Below, one piece after another: positions 46,704 to 59,073 of a stretch of 64,000 nt of DNA. A program made the position numbers and the translations under genes. The notes beneath the pieces were generated by a model. That model did not search any database. It was given only the letters and a program-made list of their open reading frames with translations, and was not told the origin of the DNA. Position 1 is the stretch's first letter. Each line of letters starts with the position of its first letter. The stretch comes from Zychaea mexicana (taxonomy: Eukaryota > Mucoromycota > Mucoromycetes > Mucorales > Lichtheimiaceae), in the NCBI RefSeq assembly GCF_025766255.1, contig NW_026516691.1, positions 248,001 to 312,000 on the forward strand, written 5' to 3'.

Positions 46704-49372
46704 TTTGTATGTATGTGATGTGAGAAGAAGAAGGTTATATACAAGGAAGAAAGTGAGAAAAAGAGAAATATAGCCTCTTGTCCCGAGAAAAAGATGGGCA
46801 AGCTTTTATACTCTTGCAAAGGTTAAAATTTCAGGCACATTAGCTATCGGAAGTGAAACCTTCCTAAAACAGTAAGCATCGTATAGTTTTGCGGGGAGTG
46901 AATAAGGCATGTATTACCCAACAAGATGTGGGAGGAACCTGCAAGACCATCAGCGGCAAAAAGTAATAAATGGTAGTTTCACTCTGACGGAGAGCTCAGT
47001 GTGGGGGGGCCTATATTTTTCGTAACCAGCAATATCTGCACTACTGGATCAGCAAAGCAAACGAAAAGAGCGGTAGCCCTTTACTACTGTGACAGCAAAT
47101 CAATATACCTCTTGTGTACGCGTTATCCTTGAGCTTTCTATACTTGGATGCGGTGGGAAATAAGTGACGGATGAAAAATCTCCACTTTGGTGCTTGGTAA
47201 TTTTGGACCTCTTAAAGTTCCATATACTGCAATGTAACCGCGGTGGGTCCTTTGTTCCAGGAAGGACCCTTCCTATGATTTGACAGGTTGGGTGTACACG
47301 GTATCTAGGCGACGGTTGGGATCGAACGACGACATCGCCTCATCGTCATGGTACTGCTTCCTTGCTCTTTTTTACCCTAACTTTTATTTTCCAGCAAGAA
47401 GTCTTTAGTGCTGCACAAACTGTTGTGCGCGGGGTAATTTGATGGAGAACCTTATTTCCAACCCCGGATTCATTGATTGGTTCAGCGAGCCATTACCCAC
47501 AAAAGTGAAATGATGCACACACATCACATGCGGAATCCCAGGTCAGAGCGCATCGGGTGTTCCACACATTATCTAACCCGCCACACACACACACACCCAC
47601 ACCAAGGGCTATTGGTTGGCGTTTCATCCCTTCCTCTTGTTCCATTGTTCATGCAGCTCAACGATTGGCTAATGCTCAACAGCTACAACGATTAGCCTTT
47701 CCCCACACACATTATTATAGCGGGCGCCCCACCTTCTATCCCAGAATTACGTGCTTTTGGGAATCGCTCCCCCACATCCCAATTATATCATCACTGTCAC
47801 ATCAGTCAGTGTGCTTGCTATCATTTTACGGCATATCGAATCTCCGTGCCAACGGAAAGGTTGACCCTGCCCTTGTTGTTGTTATCGCAAGATCAGTTAG
47901 CCGCTGCTCTTGCCTAACAAAAATAATCTCCATCAAGAAAAAAAGCCAACGTTCTCCTGTCGTTTATACGGCATAAGTTGCGTCGTGTTTGTCAGTTAAC
48001 ACCCAGAAACAAAAAACGCATAGCAGTTCCTGTAGACGGCGGGGCTGAGCTTTGCTGCCTTCTCTCAACCTTAACTGCTCATGTTTCTCACACGCATAAA
48101 CACCAAAAAGAAGAAGGGAAGCTGTGAAAGCCTAGATTTGCTAATAAAAAATGCGGGGTGAAATTCCCCGATACTTATTTTTTTTTTGTGTGTTTTTGGG
48201 TCGTCTTTAAAGTTTCACGGATAAATGCTTGGTGTACATTCACCATGGGATTGGTTTTACATATCAGTTCTCATTTTTTTCAAGCTTAGTTGAACTCCAT
48301 GAAAGTAGTGTAATAAACAAGAAGTATAGATAGCACATCCTATGCCTAAAGCTTACTCCGGAAGCATCTTCTCTCCTATTCGATTATCCATTCTTGCATG
48401 AATCACATGCAATCATAAGAAGATCAACTGCAACAACAACAACAGCAGTAGCAATTACTATCTTCGTCAATGTTTGCTAGGCTCTTAATTAAAAGTATGG
48501 AAACCTTGCTTTTCTTTTTATGTGTTGATTAGAGTACTCCAGTGCGTTGAGCTGAATTAGCTAGAGCGATTGCCACGTTTACGTTTTCTTCCCCTCCTTT
48601 GTCATCGTACACAGCTCAATGTGCAAACTTTGTCATCAACACGCGGCTGCATGGTACTCGCAAAATGACATCATATTTTATTCCGCCTTTTATTTGGTTG
48701 TATCGATCTAGTTCTTTATGGATGAACATTACTGCAGCTAGTGCGACATGTTCTAGTTTTTCTACTGATACCAGTGAAAGCGGAAGCACAAACCTTGCAC
48801 CACCAACATCACAGTATGTACATAGGTAATGCATATGTAGCAAAGGAACGAGTAAAAATGACCCTTGTTTGCAGCGATGATTATAGCAAGCTTCCTTCTC
48901 TGCATAGAGTATATGTGTATCAAAGACGATAAAAACTCTCATTTAAAAGAAACACTGCTCACTAACAGTTAACAGTGAGGTAGCATTCCTCCGTTATTAC
49001 AATGTGGTGCACGCGGACCATTTGCCGTGGGAAACGAAGCCCAATGTTAAACGGGATGCGCTGAATTATCAGATACAGTTTGTGGAAATCCAGAACGTAC
49101 CGACATACTAACTTTCAGTATGCGACCATGTAACATTAATTGAACCAAATTCAATGTCAAGTGTCTTTATAGGTTCCCCAGAGATGGTTGCCAACCTGGG
49201 CTTTACTGCAAAGTTATAATGCATTGAGCCAAAAACCACTTGAACAAACGAGAGTGATATAGGAGGGGTAATAGTTTAGTTGTGAATGATAAACAAGTAC
49301 GTATGTATAGAATGTAGAGTTACAAAAGGAGCATAGCTTGGCAATGAGATAGAGGGAACTTAAATAAAGGAC
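46704..49372. other. 2.7-kb upstream region of acetyl-CoA synthetase
   Basis: Open stretches at 47477-47976 (+) and 48599-48942 (both strands) have no recognisable features and overlap each other in different frames. Contains the CCAAT cluster below and, at 48149-48187, a GGGG-TGAAATT-CCCC hairpin followed by a T10 run. Confidence 0.5.
47472..47672 (-). promoter_or_regulatory. Cluster of three CCAAT-type boxes upstream of acetyl-CoA synthetase
   Basis: ATTGG occurs near 47475, 47610 and 47662 (CCAAT on the minus strand, same direction as the synthetase gene), about 770-970 bp upstream of its ATG. CCAAT boxes bind the HAP/NF-Y complex; whether these act on this gene is inference only. Confidence 0.3.
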
Positions 49373-50799
49373 TTATGCATCCGTCGTCTGCTGCTGCTTC
49401 TTCTCATCATCCTTTTTCTCCTCTTTTGACTGTTGCGTCTCAGATTGCTCGGCTTGCTGTTGTGCGGCAGTCGAAGCAGCAACGGCCTTTGCTAACTCAT
49501 GCTTGGCACCAGTCATCCGCGTATACACATAATCCTGGGCCACGGTTGTCACAGCCATCCGTATTGCCTCTACCATTTTATCCTCGACCCATTCGTTTTC
49601 ATCGTAAGGCACATCCAACCACGCCAAAGGCATTGATTGAGAGTACGTCTTAAAGCTGAGCTGATGTGTCGGGTCGACCAATAAAAGCACGAAAATAACT
49701 TGGTCTTCCGTACTGACGGGTTGGATCGCCAGAAACACAGGGCAGTTAATGACAGGTACTGCCCCTAATTGCGGTGTATACTCTGTCCGTGCCTCGGGTG
49801 CTTTGTAATGCGTCTTGACAAGATGGTCCAAGTTTGCCTTTTTTTTTTTTGTGTAAATCAGCTTCTCTTTTTACAGTTGCATGATTTCTTCAAATGTTAC
49901 CTTTGCAAGCTTTGTTCCTTCTATCAACCCCTCACACAGATTCAAATTACGTGGTTGCTCGTCTTCATCTTCCTTGTCACCAATCTTGCGCACAACCACA
50001 TGTCCCGATTCAGTTTGCTCCATCACACGAGCAAAAGATCGATACACCAAAGCTTCCAGACCAACATAGCCTCGCATATCATGCGATAGCCATACTTCCA
50101 CTAGCTCGTGTTCTGAAATGGGTGGTGCCACCGTCTCCAAGATTGTGTGAGTCAAATTTCTAAGCTCGCTACCTGAAATAACAAAAAGCCATTTAACTCC
50201 AACATCATTTACAATCAAAAAACATCACCAAATCGTTTAGAAAGAGACACTTTACCCAGCTTTCCGAGATTTTCCTTATTCACGTAACCTTGCAAGTGCT
50301 TTACACGGTCCTCTAATAACTTGGCTGCAGGCGTTTCAACGGATCGATTGATCTGCTCTGTCGTGCTTTTGACAGCTTCACTTGCTTGGCTCCATAAACT
50401 GTTTCCCCATGCCATCCAGCTGCCACCGCCAGAGGCTTGCTGTGATTGTTCTGATTGTTTTGGCTCCGTTGTTCCTGATGCTATCTGTGCAGCAGCAGCA
50501 GCGGGTGCTTTATCCTTTTGTTTCTCGGTTTGCTCCTCGTTGTTGGGATACTGGGAAATTTCGTCCAAAAATGACATGATGTCCTTGTGATCTGCTGATG
50601 AAGCAGGCTTGTGGGTGTCTGCTTGTGTGTCTGTTTGTGAATCGCCCAAATTCAATGATTCCAAGAACTTTTCAGCTTCAGAGAGGCTGCTACCGCCTCC
50701 TGTTGTAGGTTTTTGTTGTGGTTGTTGTTGTTGCTGCTGTGCATTGTCGCTGTTCGTGTTCGTCTTGGTACTGTCGGTTGTTGGGTTTTCGGATGCCAT
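49373..50799 (-). CDS. MTC1: Mtc1-like protein (maintenance of telomere capping 1 family), 426 aa
   Basis: Exons 50256-50799, 49901-50172 and 49373-49837; joins KLG-SELRNL and KLAK-ANLDHL are in frame, the second through a 62-nt intron with a CTGAT branch-site word and poly(A)-G acceptor. Features of the Mtc1/DUF5427 family: an N-terminal acidic motif (AEKFLESLNL), FLDEIS, a GGSWMAWGNSLWSQASEAVK segment, then the LHD-type globular half with HDMRGYVGLEALVYRSFARV. The C-terminus is Gln/Lys/Glu-rich. In yeast Mtc1 is linked by genetics to telomere capping and found with COPI vesicles; biochemical role is unclear. Family call is from motif memory. Confidence 0.75.
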
Positions 50800-53700
50800 T
50801 GCTAAATCTCTTTTTTGTTATTTGTCAAAGTGAGACGATTGAACGCGTCTTGTAATATACTCATTTTTTTCGTTTCCTGCAAAAGCTTACCAGTTGTTCC
50901 AGTTCGGCAAAGCTGCTGGTTATATGTTCCTCAGCGCTGGTGAAAATATTGGGAAACGCTTCGACTGAGTATTAAAATTTCGCTTTGCTCTAGACTTTAG
51001 TCTAACCTTGTGATCAAACATGGTTGCAGTTGCATTTGCTGCCGGTTCTCATGCTATGCATTATTTCACAATCATTGGTTGGTAACACAGCTCTCATTAT
51101 ACAAAAACTTTGTTTTGAATTACTGTTGACCGCCATGATTGCCTAACCAACAAGCTATCAATTTAACAAACAATATAGGGATAAGTGTGAATAAAACCAT
51201 GAAGGTATACGAAGCTATTTTCGGTCGATACTTCATTTGGTATTTCTCATACAGCAGCATAACGGAAGCAACTGCTACTGCACGGGGTCACTAATTTTAC
51301 TTGGAGCGAGGCCGAGTGTTCAAAAAAACACAGGTACTTTCTTATATACATATATCGCTGGGTGTTTATCAGGTATTAAATGGATGGAAGATACGAACTA
51401 CCGGGTGTTTGCCAATGCTCCGTCCTATACAAAGGTAGTGCCCGAGTACCTACATGCCTACTGATTACCATAACTGGATTGAAGCACAACCTGGCGCTAC
51501 TAGCTGGGTCTCAATGAGCTCATTGATACCCCCTTTAAACTATAGGTTATACAGTTTAGTAGCAGACGTTTCGCGGCACATAAAGTGACATTCTATTCAA
51601 ATATAAACTCTCGTACCTTTTGGTTTTGTGTAGGTGTCCAGCAGCAGCGTAATGCTGATCTTCTGGTCAATAGAGAGTAAAGATTTCTGGACACAGCCAA
51701 TTGGATATGCAAAGCAGTACTGCATGAAATAATTACTATCTCAGTCGTGTTCTGCAAATTTTCTCATTCCAGTCATTGTCAAACTTAACATGGCCAGCGC
51801 ATCGCTCAGCTGTGGATCGCTTCCTGAAAGATTGCAAGTTAAAGTGGAGAGAGAAAAATAGCAACAAAAGAACTGGACGCAGCAATTCACAACGATTCAG
51901 CAGCGGTTACAACGCAAGTGTCAACGGTTGCGTTGAAAGCCGACGCCATATGCATACACACGGCGAAATGTAATGTAACGATCAACGACCCACGATCCAC
52001 AACGCTTCCGAGACATTTAGCTGCCTATTGAAATCTGGGAGCTCATTCTATATGATGTTACACCATCTCAGCTTTCTGTGGTCGCTCAAACCGGTGTCGG
52101 ATACGCAGTGGTAATACGTTCCCTGTACAAATGAGCAAAAAAATATCACAAGCCGGATTGGGCGAGCCAAAGATGCAACGACATACTATGGGATATTTTC
52201 TCTCTGTAATCGTAGGCGTATCTCTGAACGCTGCCACAGGAAAACTGATGCTAGCGGACACACGTCGCCACTGCCGTTTGCCATCGATGGTTGGAAAAGC
52301 ACAAAGACATAACCCTCTACGGGTTTGTCCATACTGACGGCCAAATCACTACAGGACACACACCCTGAGTACCTTGTGTGCTTTTTGGACAACATAAAAG
52401 GAAATAAAGAAAACAAAAGGGAGGCCATGTATGGGGAGGAGAAGCAACGACGACAGAAAACAAACTTGAGGCACGGATATGCAAGCGCACAGAACGGGCT
52501 CTCGATCAAGCTTACTCGTCGAATTACTTGCTCATTCGATTCCACCTCGCACATGATCTGGAGCAACTAAAATGTGTGTGAGACAGTTGAAAAGATCGAA
52601 GGAAGAGATACATGCTCCAGATATATTGCAGTCGGTGAATAGTCTGGACTGCAAAAAGACTATACGGAATCTTATTTGCCGAGGGATAATGCCAAGAAGA
52701 CGCGAACGCAAAACTGTGGTCCCCTTGAAGCTTAAGGAAGGAGGAATTGGACGCGACGAGGATGTGGCTTTGTTTGTTAGAAATACATTAACAGAGGGCA
52801 TGCCAGGGATTGGAGAGACATAATGGACCACTTGAAGGCGAGGGACGGGTTATATAGGCCTCATCCCTAAAACTCCAAAACAAAGATGGGTCGGCCTCAT
52901 TGTAGAGCTCAGACAATACATCTATACACGGTTCTTTTTAGTAATTTAAAGGCAAAAGGTTGTTGTCGTTAAAGAGAGAGAAAGAAAATTGGCACTTAAT
53001 GCATGAACCAGGGACTCAAGACACTCGTTACGTATGCCAGGGATGCCCCAGTCTGGGTGACTTTACCTTTGCGTCGGACGAAGCGCTTCTCAAGTGATTC
53101 GATAAGAGTACTCTTGCGACGACAATGACGACCATCACCATTCACTCGAGATCCTATCGTTCAGCAAGACGATACAAATTTTATATATTATGGGTTTCTT
53201 TTAAAGGGATTGCTCAAGCGGTCCCGAAAACAAATAGTTGACGCTGCCCACAAAGCAGTACATGAAGGATTTGGAGGCGACAATAAGATGGATAGCAGGA
53301 ACAAAACAAAAAGTAGCAACATCCGTCGTCAGCCAATATCAAAGACCTAAAGCAATATTGCGTCTCCCTCCATCCTCATCACAACATTAAATAATCACAT
53401 TATACAGCCACTACACATCAGCAAATAGTAAATTTCTACTGTACCGTTCTGGCTAAAAATCATATTGCATACCCCTTTGACGATGATCAACGCAAACAAA
53501 TTAATAAATCGATACGCAAGCACACAGTTCACACTTTAAAAAGCCTATAATAACAACCTACTTTTCTACACATGAAGTGAAAGTTCTTTTCGATCATCAT
53601 ACAATCAATCTGAGATAATACTGTCGACTGTGCGATCCCTGTACTATGCTTTTTGTATCAATTACAGCTCTATTTCTATCAACGTCATTCGTCAAATGAA

Positions 53701-53894
53701 GGTACGTACTCTTTATGGATCAAATTTCCCGCTCTCTGCAGCAGGGAGGTTTGCTGCTGCACAGCAACAGGGAACGGCAACCGGAGTCTCTGTTGCTTAG
53801 TTTAGTTACTTTTTAACAGAACACACGCAACTCTTTCTCTTCTTTTTTTTTGTTCTCTCTCTTCGTCCTTAGGATCTTTTGGAAACCAATAACA
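50800..53894. other. 3.1-kb intergenic region with relics
   Basis: Between the divergent Mtc1-like (-) and ALY (+) genes. Holds the F-box relic below, an open + frame at 52571-52823 of unknown nature, and on minus near 53155-53000 a coding-like stretch (HCRRKSTLIESLEKRFVRRK). CT-rich sequence at 53820-53870 precedes the ALY start. Confidence 0.5.
51780..52131 (+). pseudogene. F-box protein relic
   Basis: At 52023-52085 LPIEIWELILYDVTPSQLSV matches an F-box start, preceded by TTTAG that could be a splice acceptor. Upstream at 51790-51860 the frame reads AVDRFLKDCKLKWREKN, like the N-terminal helical repeats of mucoralean F-box proteins, then continues in another frame (AAIHNDSAAVTTQVSTVALK). 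Stop at 52132. Leucine-rich repeats downstream were not found. Probably a truncated, frameshifted gene. Confidence 0.4.
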
Positions 53895-55484
53895 ATGGGA
53901 TCATCAGCTATGGATCTGGATTCCTCTCTTGATGACATCATCAAGAACAAAAAGCAACACGGCAACAAATCCTACAATCAGCGACCAACACAAAATCGCC
54001 AACAGCAACAACGTCCACAACAATACAATACCAATAACAGACGCTATGATAGTGGTAGTGGCAGTAAAACGACCTCTTTCTCAACAAACGCTTCGCGTCG
54101 TCCAACCTCAACATTGAATCGTTTCAATAACAACAATGACCATGGACGACGACGACCAGTGGCACGAAGCTTGACCACCACCCATACGCATCACGGGATT
54201 CATTCAAGATCCAGAACTATTGGAAAGTCTTCCATTTTGCAACGCACGAATCTTGCTACAACGCCAGGTGGAGGGGTAAATTTTCCAAAACAACAAAAAA
54301 AACAATCAATTTACAATCTCTCTCTTTTTCCCCCCTAATCTTTGTTTCTAATAATTATACACCAAAACTCATGTTGAAACTTCTTCCACGCTTCACCGCC
54401 CCCCTTTCTCGCTCTCGCTCTCTCTCTCTCACATAACAAAAACGGAATTCATTATTAGTTTATTACAAAGAAATCAATTTCTACAGCATCGCTGCCTAAT
54501 CGCGCCAAACAAGCAACAGATCCGTCAAAGATTGTGATCACCAAAGCTCTACGTGGAAGAAACGACGAACCTGTATCATCATCATCAGCAGCAGCAGCAG
54601 CAGCTCAAGGAAGAGGAGCAACAGGAAGCGGCATTTTCACCGCAAGCAACAGCAACATGAGTGAAGGCATCAGCAGGAACGGCGGTAGCAACAACAACAA
54701 TAACAATCTTGGTAATGCTGCCAGTGGAGGCAATTTCAATATCCGTGGACTGTCTGGCGGTGGTGGCGGTGGCATATCGATCCGAGGTGAATCAGGTCCA
54801 GGCATTGTCGTGATCAGTAACTTGGATCCTGGAGCCAATGCAGAGGATGTCAAGGTAACCGAGTATAATCTATACTTTTTTTTTTGGATTTGGGGAGTTT
54901 TATTGATAGGGGATTATGTATATATTTTTCTTAGACGGCTTGCCAGCAATTTGGACCCGTTGTACGTTGCGATGTCATGGTCGATCATGCGGGTCGATCC
55001 TTTGGCGAGGCTGAGGTCGAGTTTGGTACCAAAGCAGCAGCATTGGATTGTGTTTCGAAACTTGATAACGAGGTTGCAGATGGTCGTGTTTTACGCGCTG
55101 TGCTTCGAAGCCGACCTGGTCCACAACCTATGGTGTCTTCACCATCACAACAACAGCAGCATGGTGTGCCCGCTGGCCCTGCTAGTTTTGCTTCACAAAC
55201 ACTTCGATCGGTCATTGCTCCGACACGATCAGGCTACACATCTGCGTATGTTACTCTTTTTTTTTATTCTTGTTTTGGCTGCTAGAATAAGAGCTTTTTT
55301 GGGATTCAAGAAGGACTGACAGATATTGGTTTTGATTGTTTTGTTTTGCAGGGCATCCGGCAAGATGTATTCCGATCAGTTGATGGGAGCTGCAGCACAA
55401 CCAGCACCTCAACAGCAGTTACCCCCTCACCAACACCACTCAGACTATGCTCGTTATCAATCTGCACCGACGCGACGCTACTAA
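53895..55484 (+). CDS. YRA1: ALY/REF (Yra1-like) mRNA export adaptor, 402 aa
   Basis: RNA-binding adaptor that couples splicing/TREX to nuclear mRNA export. Exons 53895-54275, 54471-54854 (or from 54459; both in frame), 54935-55245, 55352-55484. The N-terminus MGSSAMDLDSSLDDIIKNKK carries the UAP56-binding motif (LDxSLDDIIK). Arg/Asn/Gln-rich linker follows, then one RRM at about 237-312: GIVVISNLDP (RNP2), FGEAEVEFG (RNP1 position, lacking the usual aromatic pattern as in ALY proteins), RVLRAVL. The C-terminus ends YQSAPTRRY; a second UAP56 motif is not obvious. Longer than typical ALY (about 220-260 aa) because of Asn/Ser/Gly-rich inserts. The start downstream of a CTTAG acceptor-like site suggests a 5'UTR intron. 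Confidence 0.88.
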
Positions 55485-55879
55485 AACAACAATGGAAAAA
55501 TAATATCTGGGACGCCATAAAGCATTCTTTTGTCTGTCTGTTTGTCTGTTTCTATGTGCTTTGTATGTGTGTGTGTATGTGTGTTCGTTAGTAGATCCCG
55601 CTGGTCTTGTTCTTCTAATTATTTAACAGTCCATGTTTATAACATGTGAACGTGCTCTGCCAAATCAATTGAAAACCAAAAAGAAAAGGGCGTATACCCG
55701 TTGATGTGTGCAAAAAGTTTCGTAAAATGAGTAGCGTGGAGTGCTTTGGAAATATGCAACTTGGCTGTCATTTAACAATGGCACGCTTTTGGTGTTAGTT
55801 TTAGAATATAAAAACCCTTACTTGTATTTTTGCATTGACGACCTGTGCCACCGCCACTCTCTTTCGCTTTCTTCTCAAT
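55485..55879. other. Intergenic, 395 bp
   Basis: 3'UTR of the ALY gene (TG repeats near 55560-55585) and upstream region of the next gene. Nothing else seen. Confidence 0.6.
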
Positions 55880-57313
55880 ATGGCTTCAGTGAGTTTTCTT
55901 GTATATAAGCATTACCCACATTGTATTTCATTCTGGTTATTATTAGTTTTTTAACCCATTCATCCTTGCGTGCCACAATTGCTAGATCTTTTTTGAAGAT
56001 TACCATTTCCCCAGTGAATTATACAATCGCAATGGCAAGGACTTTTCGACGCCCATTCGCACCTTACTTGATTTTACTCCCCACATTATTCAGAACTTGC
56101 CCAAAGATACCAAGGTACATAAAACAGCACGCTTCTGTATGACACCCTATGCAAACTATCAAATTTACATATACACAGGAGCAAGAGCCTATCCAGCCGG
56201 CAAAAGATCGATCGTTCGAATTTATGGCCGAGAATACCACCACAAAGCAGCAAAACGAGGAAAAGAAGAATGACACTAGCAGCGTCAACTATCTACGCTA
56301 TGCCGAGGGATTTGCTCGATTTTTAGCAGATTGCTGTATCGAGTATGCTGTATTGTCTTCGAAACACCAAAAAGATGCACAAAACCGCAGTGATAGCAGG
56401 GAGGAGGGACCTTTCAGACCTCAAAAAAGAGCGTTCCAGTCCTACTTTTCTTCTTCCTCTTCTTCTTCATCTCAACAGCAAAACCAGCGAGAAAACCGCA
56501 CTCGATCGACCACGGATACTACCACGCACAACGATACCAACAACAACAACAACGACGACGACCAACAAGTGAAATCGAAACAAAAGGATAACAAAGAAAG
56601 ATCAAAAGGCGGTAATGATGCTACTGTATCCACTGCAGCCAAATCAGCCGCTGCTATCGGTGCGTTAACATTCTCGATCTATTCAACATACCAGGCGAGC
56701 GTTGGCTATGGCGACATTACGTTGCAAAACCAAGTTGAACTTCTATTGGAACACGTGGAAGCCAATTTGCGCAGCACTCGGATCTGGACGGAAGAGCGAG
56801 TCAAATTGGATGACTCGGTTCCCGAATTAATAACGCACGATATGAACCGTTTGAGACAACTCGTGGATTGCTTGTATAGACTCGATTCTCGACGCGAGAA
56901 AAAGATCGAAACTGCAGGATGGTAAAAAAAAAACCATTGTCACTTTCCTCCTCCCCTCCACCCATCTAGTATTTCAGAAAGTGTTACATGGAACAGATTA
57001 GCTGATTTGTTCTGGATATACCAAAAAGGGGAATGGGTATCGTTGGTGGTCTATCAGCACTCGGCGGTGTTGCCATGGGGAGTGCTGCGATCGTGACGGG
57101 TGGTGCTGCAGCCGTGTTTGGTGCCGTGCTGGTCGCGGTGGCTTCACGAGGATCAAATCAATCGACAAAGAATATCCGCACGTTGGTCGAAGCTCAAGTC
57201 CACCAACTCTTGGGCGAGCTTAAGCGAGACCACCCATTACGAACAGAAATGCTCGGTTCAATGGCTGTGAAAAGTGAGCAAGAAGCTTTTGAGTTTGTGC
57301 CTAGTAGGGCAGC

Positions 57314-57344
<31 letters not shown>

Positions 57345-57500
57345 CAATCACAGCAGCAGCATATCGATGTGACACAAGAAGGGTACGTTGCATTACATAT
57401 TAAAGTAAAGGGTGTGAATGTGTGTGTTAAACTAATAGCTTTCTTCCACACTGGTAGAGCCAAATTGAACGAACGCATAAAAGTAGAAGCAACATTATAG
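55880..57500 (+). CDS. Conserved-looking glycine-rich membrane protein, 425 aa, function unknown
   Basis: Five exons worked out by phase: 55880-55888 (three codons), 55986-56114, 56179-56921, 57029-57382, 57458-57500. The N-terminus MASIFFEDYHFPSELYNRNG looks like a globular domain; NYLRYAEGFARFLADCCIEY follows a variable linker; then a polar Ser/Asn/Asp run. Hydrophobic segments: about 198-222 (AAIGALTFSIYSTYQASVGY) and about 295-333 (GMGIVGGLSALGGVAMGSAA continuing), the latter with GxxxG/GxxxA spacing, able to form a hairpin in a membrane. Between them a charged helical region (QVELLLEHVEANLRSTRIWT). Not recognised as a named family; could be an organelle membrane protein. Confidence 0.75.
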
Positions 57501-57615
57501 TCTTACTGCTGTCTGCAATATCACTCGTTCGGAAATACTATTTACCCAACTACTACTACTACTACACTTTTTCCTTGTTTATGCTGCTGGGTTTTGACAT
57601 TGTGTTGACAACAGA

Positions 57616-59073
57616 ATGACAAGCCTTCCGCGATTACCTTCTGTACGCGACATTGTCAAACTCTATGGTTTGTCAGCCAAATCACAGCTTGGTCAAAATT
57701 TTATTCTCGACAAAAACATTACTGGTACTTTAGAAAAAAAAAAAAAAGCCGATTACATATTTAAATTTGTCAGCGTACTTATATATATATATATTGGGTG
57801 TGATCGTTTTGTTGGGACGCATTGACAGACAAGATTGTTCGATCCGCCCATTTATCCAATCAGACACCTCTTGTTGTTGAAATCGGACCTGGTATGAGCT
57901 TGATAAACGATTAGGAGGGAAAAAAAAAAGAACTCATGTAAATTTTTTCTTTATAGGTCCTGGACTTTTGACACGTTCGATTTTGGACAGTGGTGCAAAA
58001 CACGTCGTTGCCATAGAAAAGGATCACCGATTTTTGCCAACATTAACAGTATGTCCCCAATAACGGGCAGTCTTTTATAGAACAAACACTCAAAAGGCCC
58101 TATGGTATTTCTGTACTTTAGCAACTTTCGGAAGCAACGCAGGGTCGACTCCGAGTACTGCAAGGCAATGCATTGACAGTGACGCTTCAAGACATACTTG
58201 AACCTTCATCATCATCCTCTTCTGCCTCGCATCCTGTACAATTGGAAGGACACGAACCGCTGCATATCATGGGCAATCTGCCATTCAACGTTGCATCGCC
58301 GCTACTCATGCAATGGCTGCATCAATCGGCAGGTCGACAAGGTCTGTTTGGCTTGGAAAATGATGTGTGGATGACTTTGATGTTTCAAAAAGAAGTGGGA
58401 GAGGTAAAAAAAAAAACAAGTTTTGTTTCTAGCTTGAGAGAAAGAAAAGAAAGAGAGTGAGAACGTGTGGCAATGGTGTTAACGTATTTGAAATTCAAGC
58501 GATTGTCTGCCAAACCGTCCACAGAACACCGAGGTCGATTATCTGTCATGGCACAAAGTCTATGTCAAGTGAAAACCGTGTATGCCGTTCCTTCTACAGT
58601 GTTCGTTCCACGACCCAAGGTAAGCAATCTGTGAACACAAAACTATGTTTTTTTTTTTTGGGGGGGGGACTCTAATAATCTTGATGTACCCAGGTGGATG
58701 CTTCTGTAGTTCAGCTTAAACCGCGAGAAACTGAGGAAATGATGATCATTCCGAATTCTTACAAACTACTTGAAGAAATTGTGCGATATTATTTCACCAA
58801 GCGACGGAAAGCAATCGGTCACATATCAAAGTAATGAACAAATTCCTCTCGGGAAAACCAGCGTTTCATGAGAGCGAGAGAATGGCTAACATGTTCTCTC
58901 TCGTCGCTATTAGACGCCTGGCTAAGGATATGCCACAAGTCAAAAACATAATAGACGAGTTGGAAACGGTCATGGATTTCAAAGCTAGACCCGAAGATAT
59001 CCCGACAGATACCTTTTGCTCGGTTGCTAACTTGTTTCATCAGCACAACATCACCACCGTTTCTGCTGTGTGA
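57616..59073 (+). CDS. TFB1M: Mitochondrial rRNA adenine N6,N6-dimethyltransferase (KsgA/TFB1M family), 320 aa
   Basis: Dimethylates two adjacent adenines in the small-subunit rRNA 3' hairpin. Seven exons: 57616-57724, 57829-57891, 57957-58048, 58122-58403, 58500-58619, 58694-58830, 58914-59073; total 321 codons with all phases consistent. PSVRDIVKLYGLSAKSQLGQ and NFILD form the family N-terminus; EIGPGPG (residues 54-60) binds S-adenosylmethionine, split by intron 2; IEKDHRF is the acidic ribose-binding loop; GNLPFN (about 139-144) is the catalytic N-L-P-F; RGRLSVMAQ and VFVPRPKVDASVV follow. Closest in wording to TFB1M rather than nuclear Dim1 (starts with the PSVRDIVKLYGL helix). An obvious presequence is lacking, but TFB1M-type leaders are short. 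Confidence 0.93.

Noticed and set aside
47477..47976. Overlapping + strand frames upstream of acetyl-CoA synthetase
   Set aside because: Composition is His/Pro/Ser from CAC repeats, two frames overlap, and no splice or family features support a gene.
48149..48170. FMN-riboswitch-like GGGGTGAAATTCCCC stem
   Set aside because: Only one of the six helices resembles the FMN aptamer; the other conserved parts (GGCGGT, AGCCCGCGAGC and so on) are not present nearby, and FMN riboswitches are not known in fungi.
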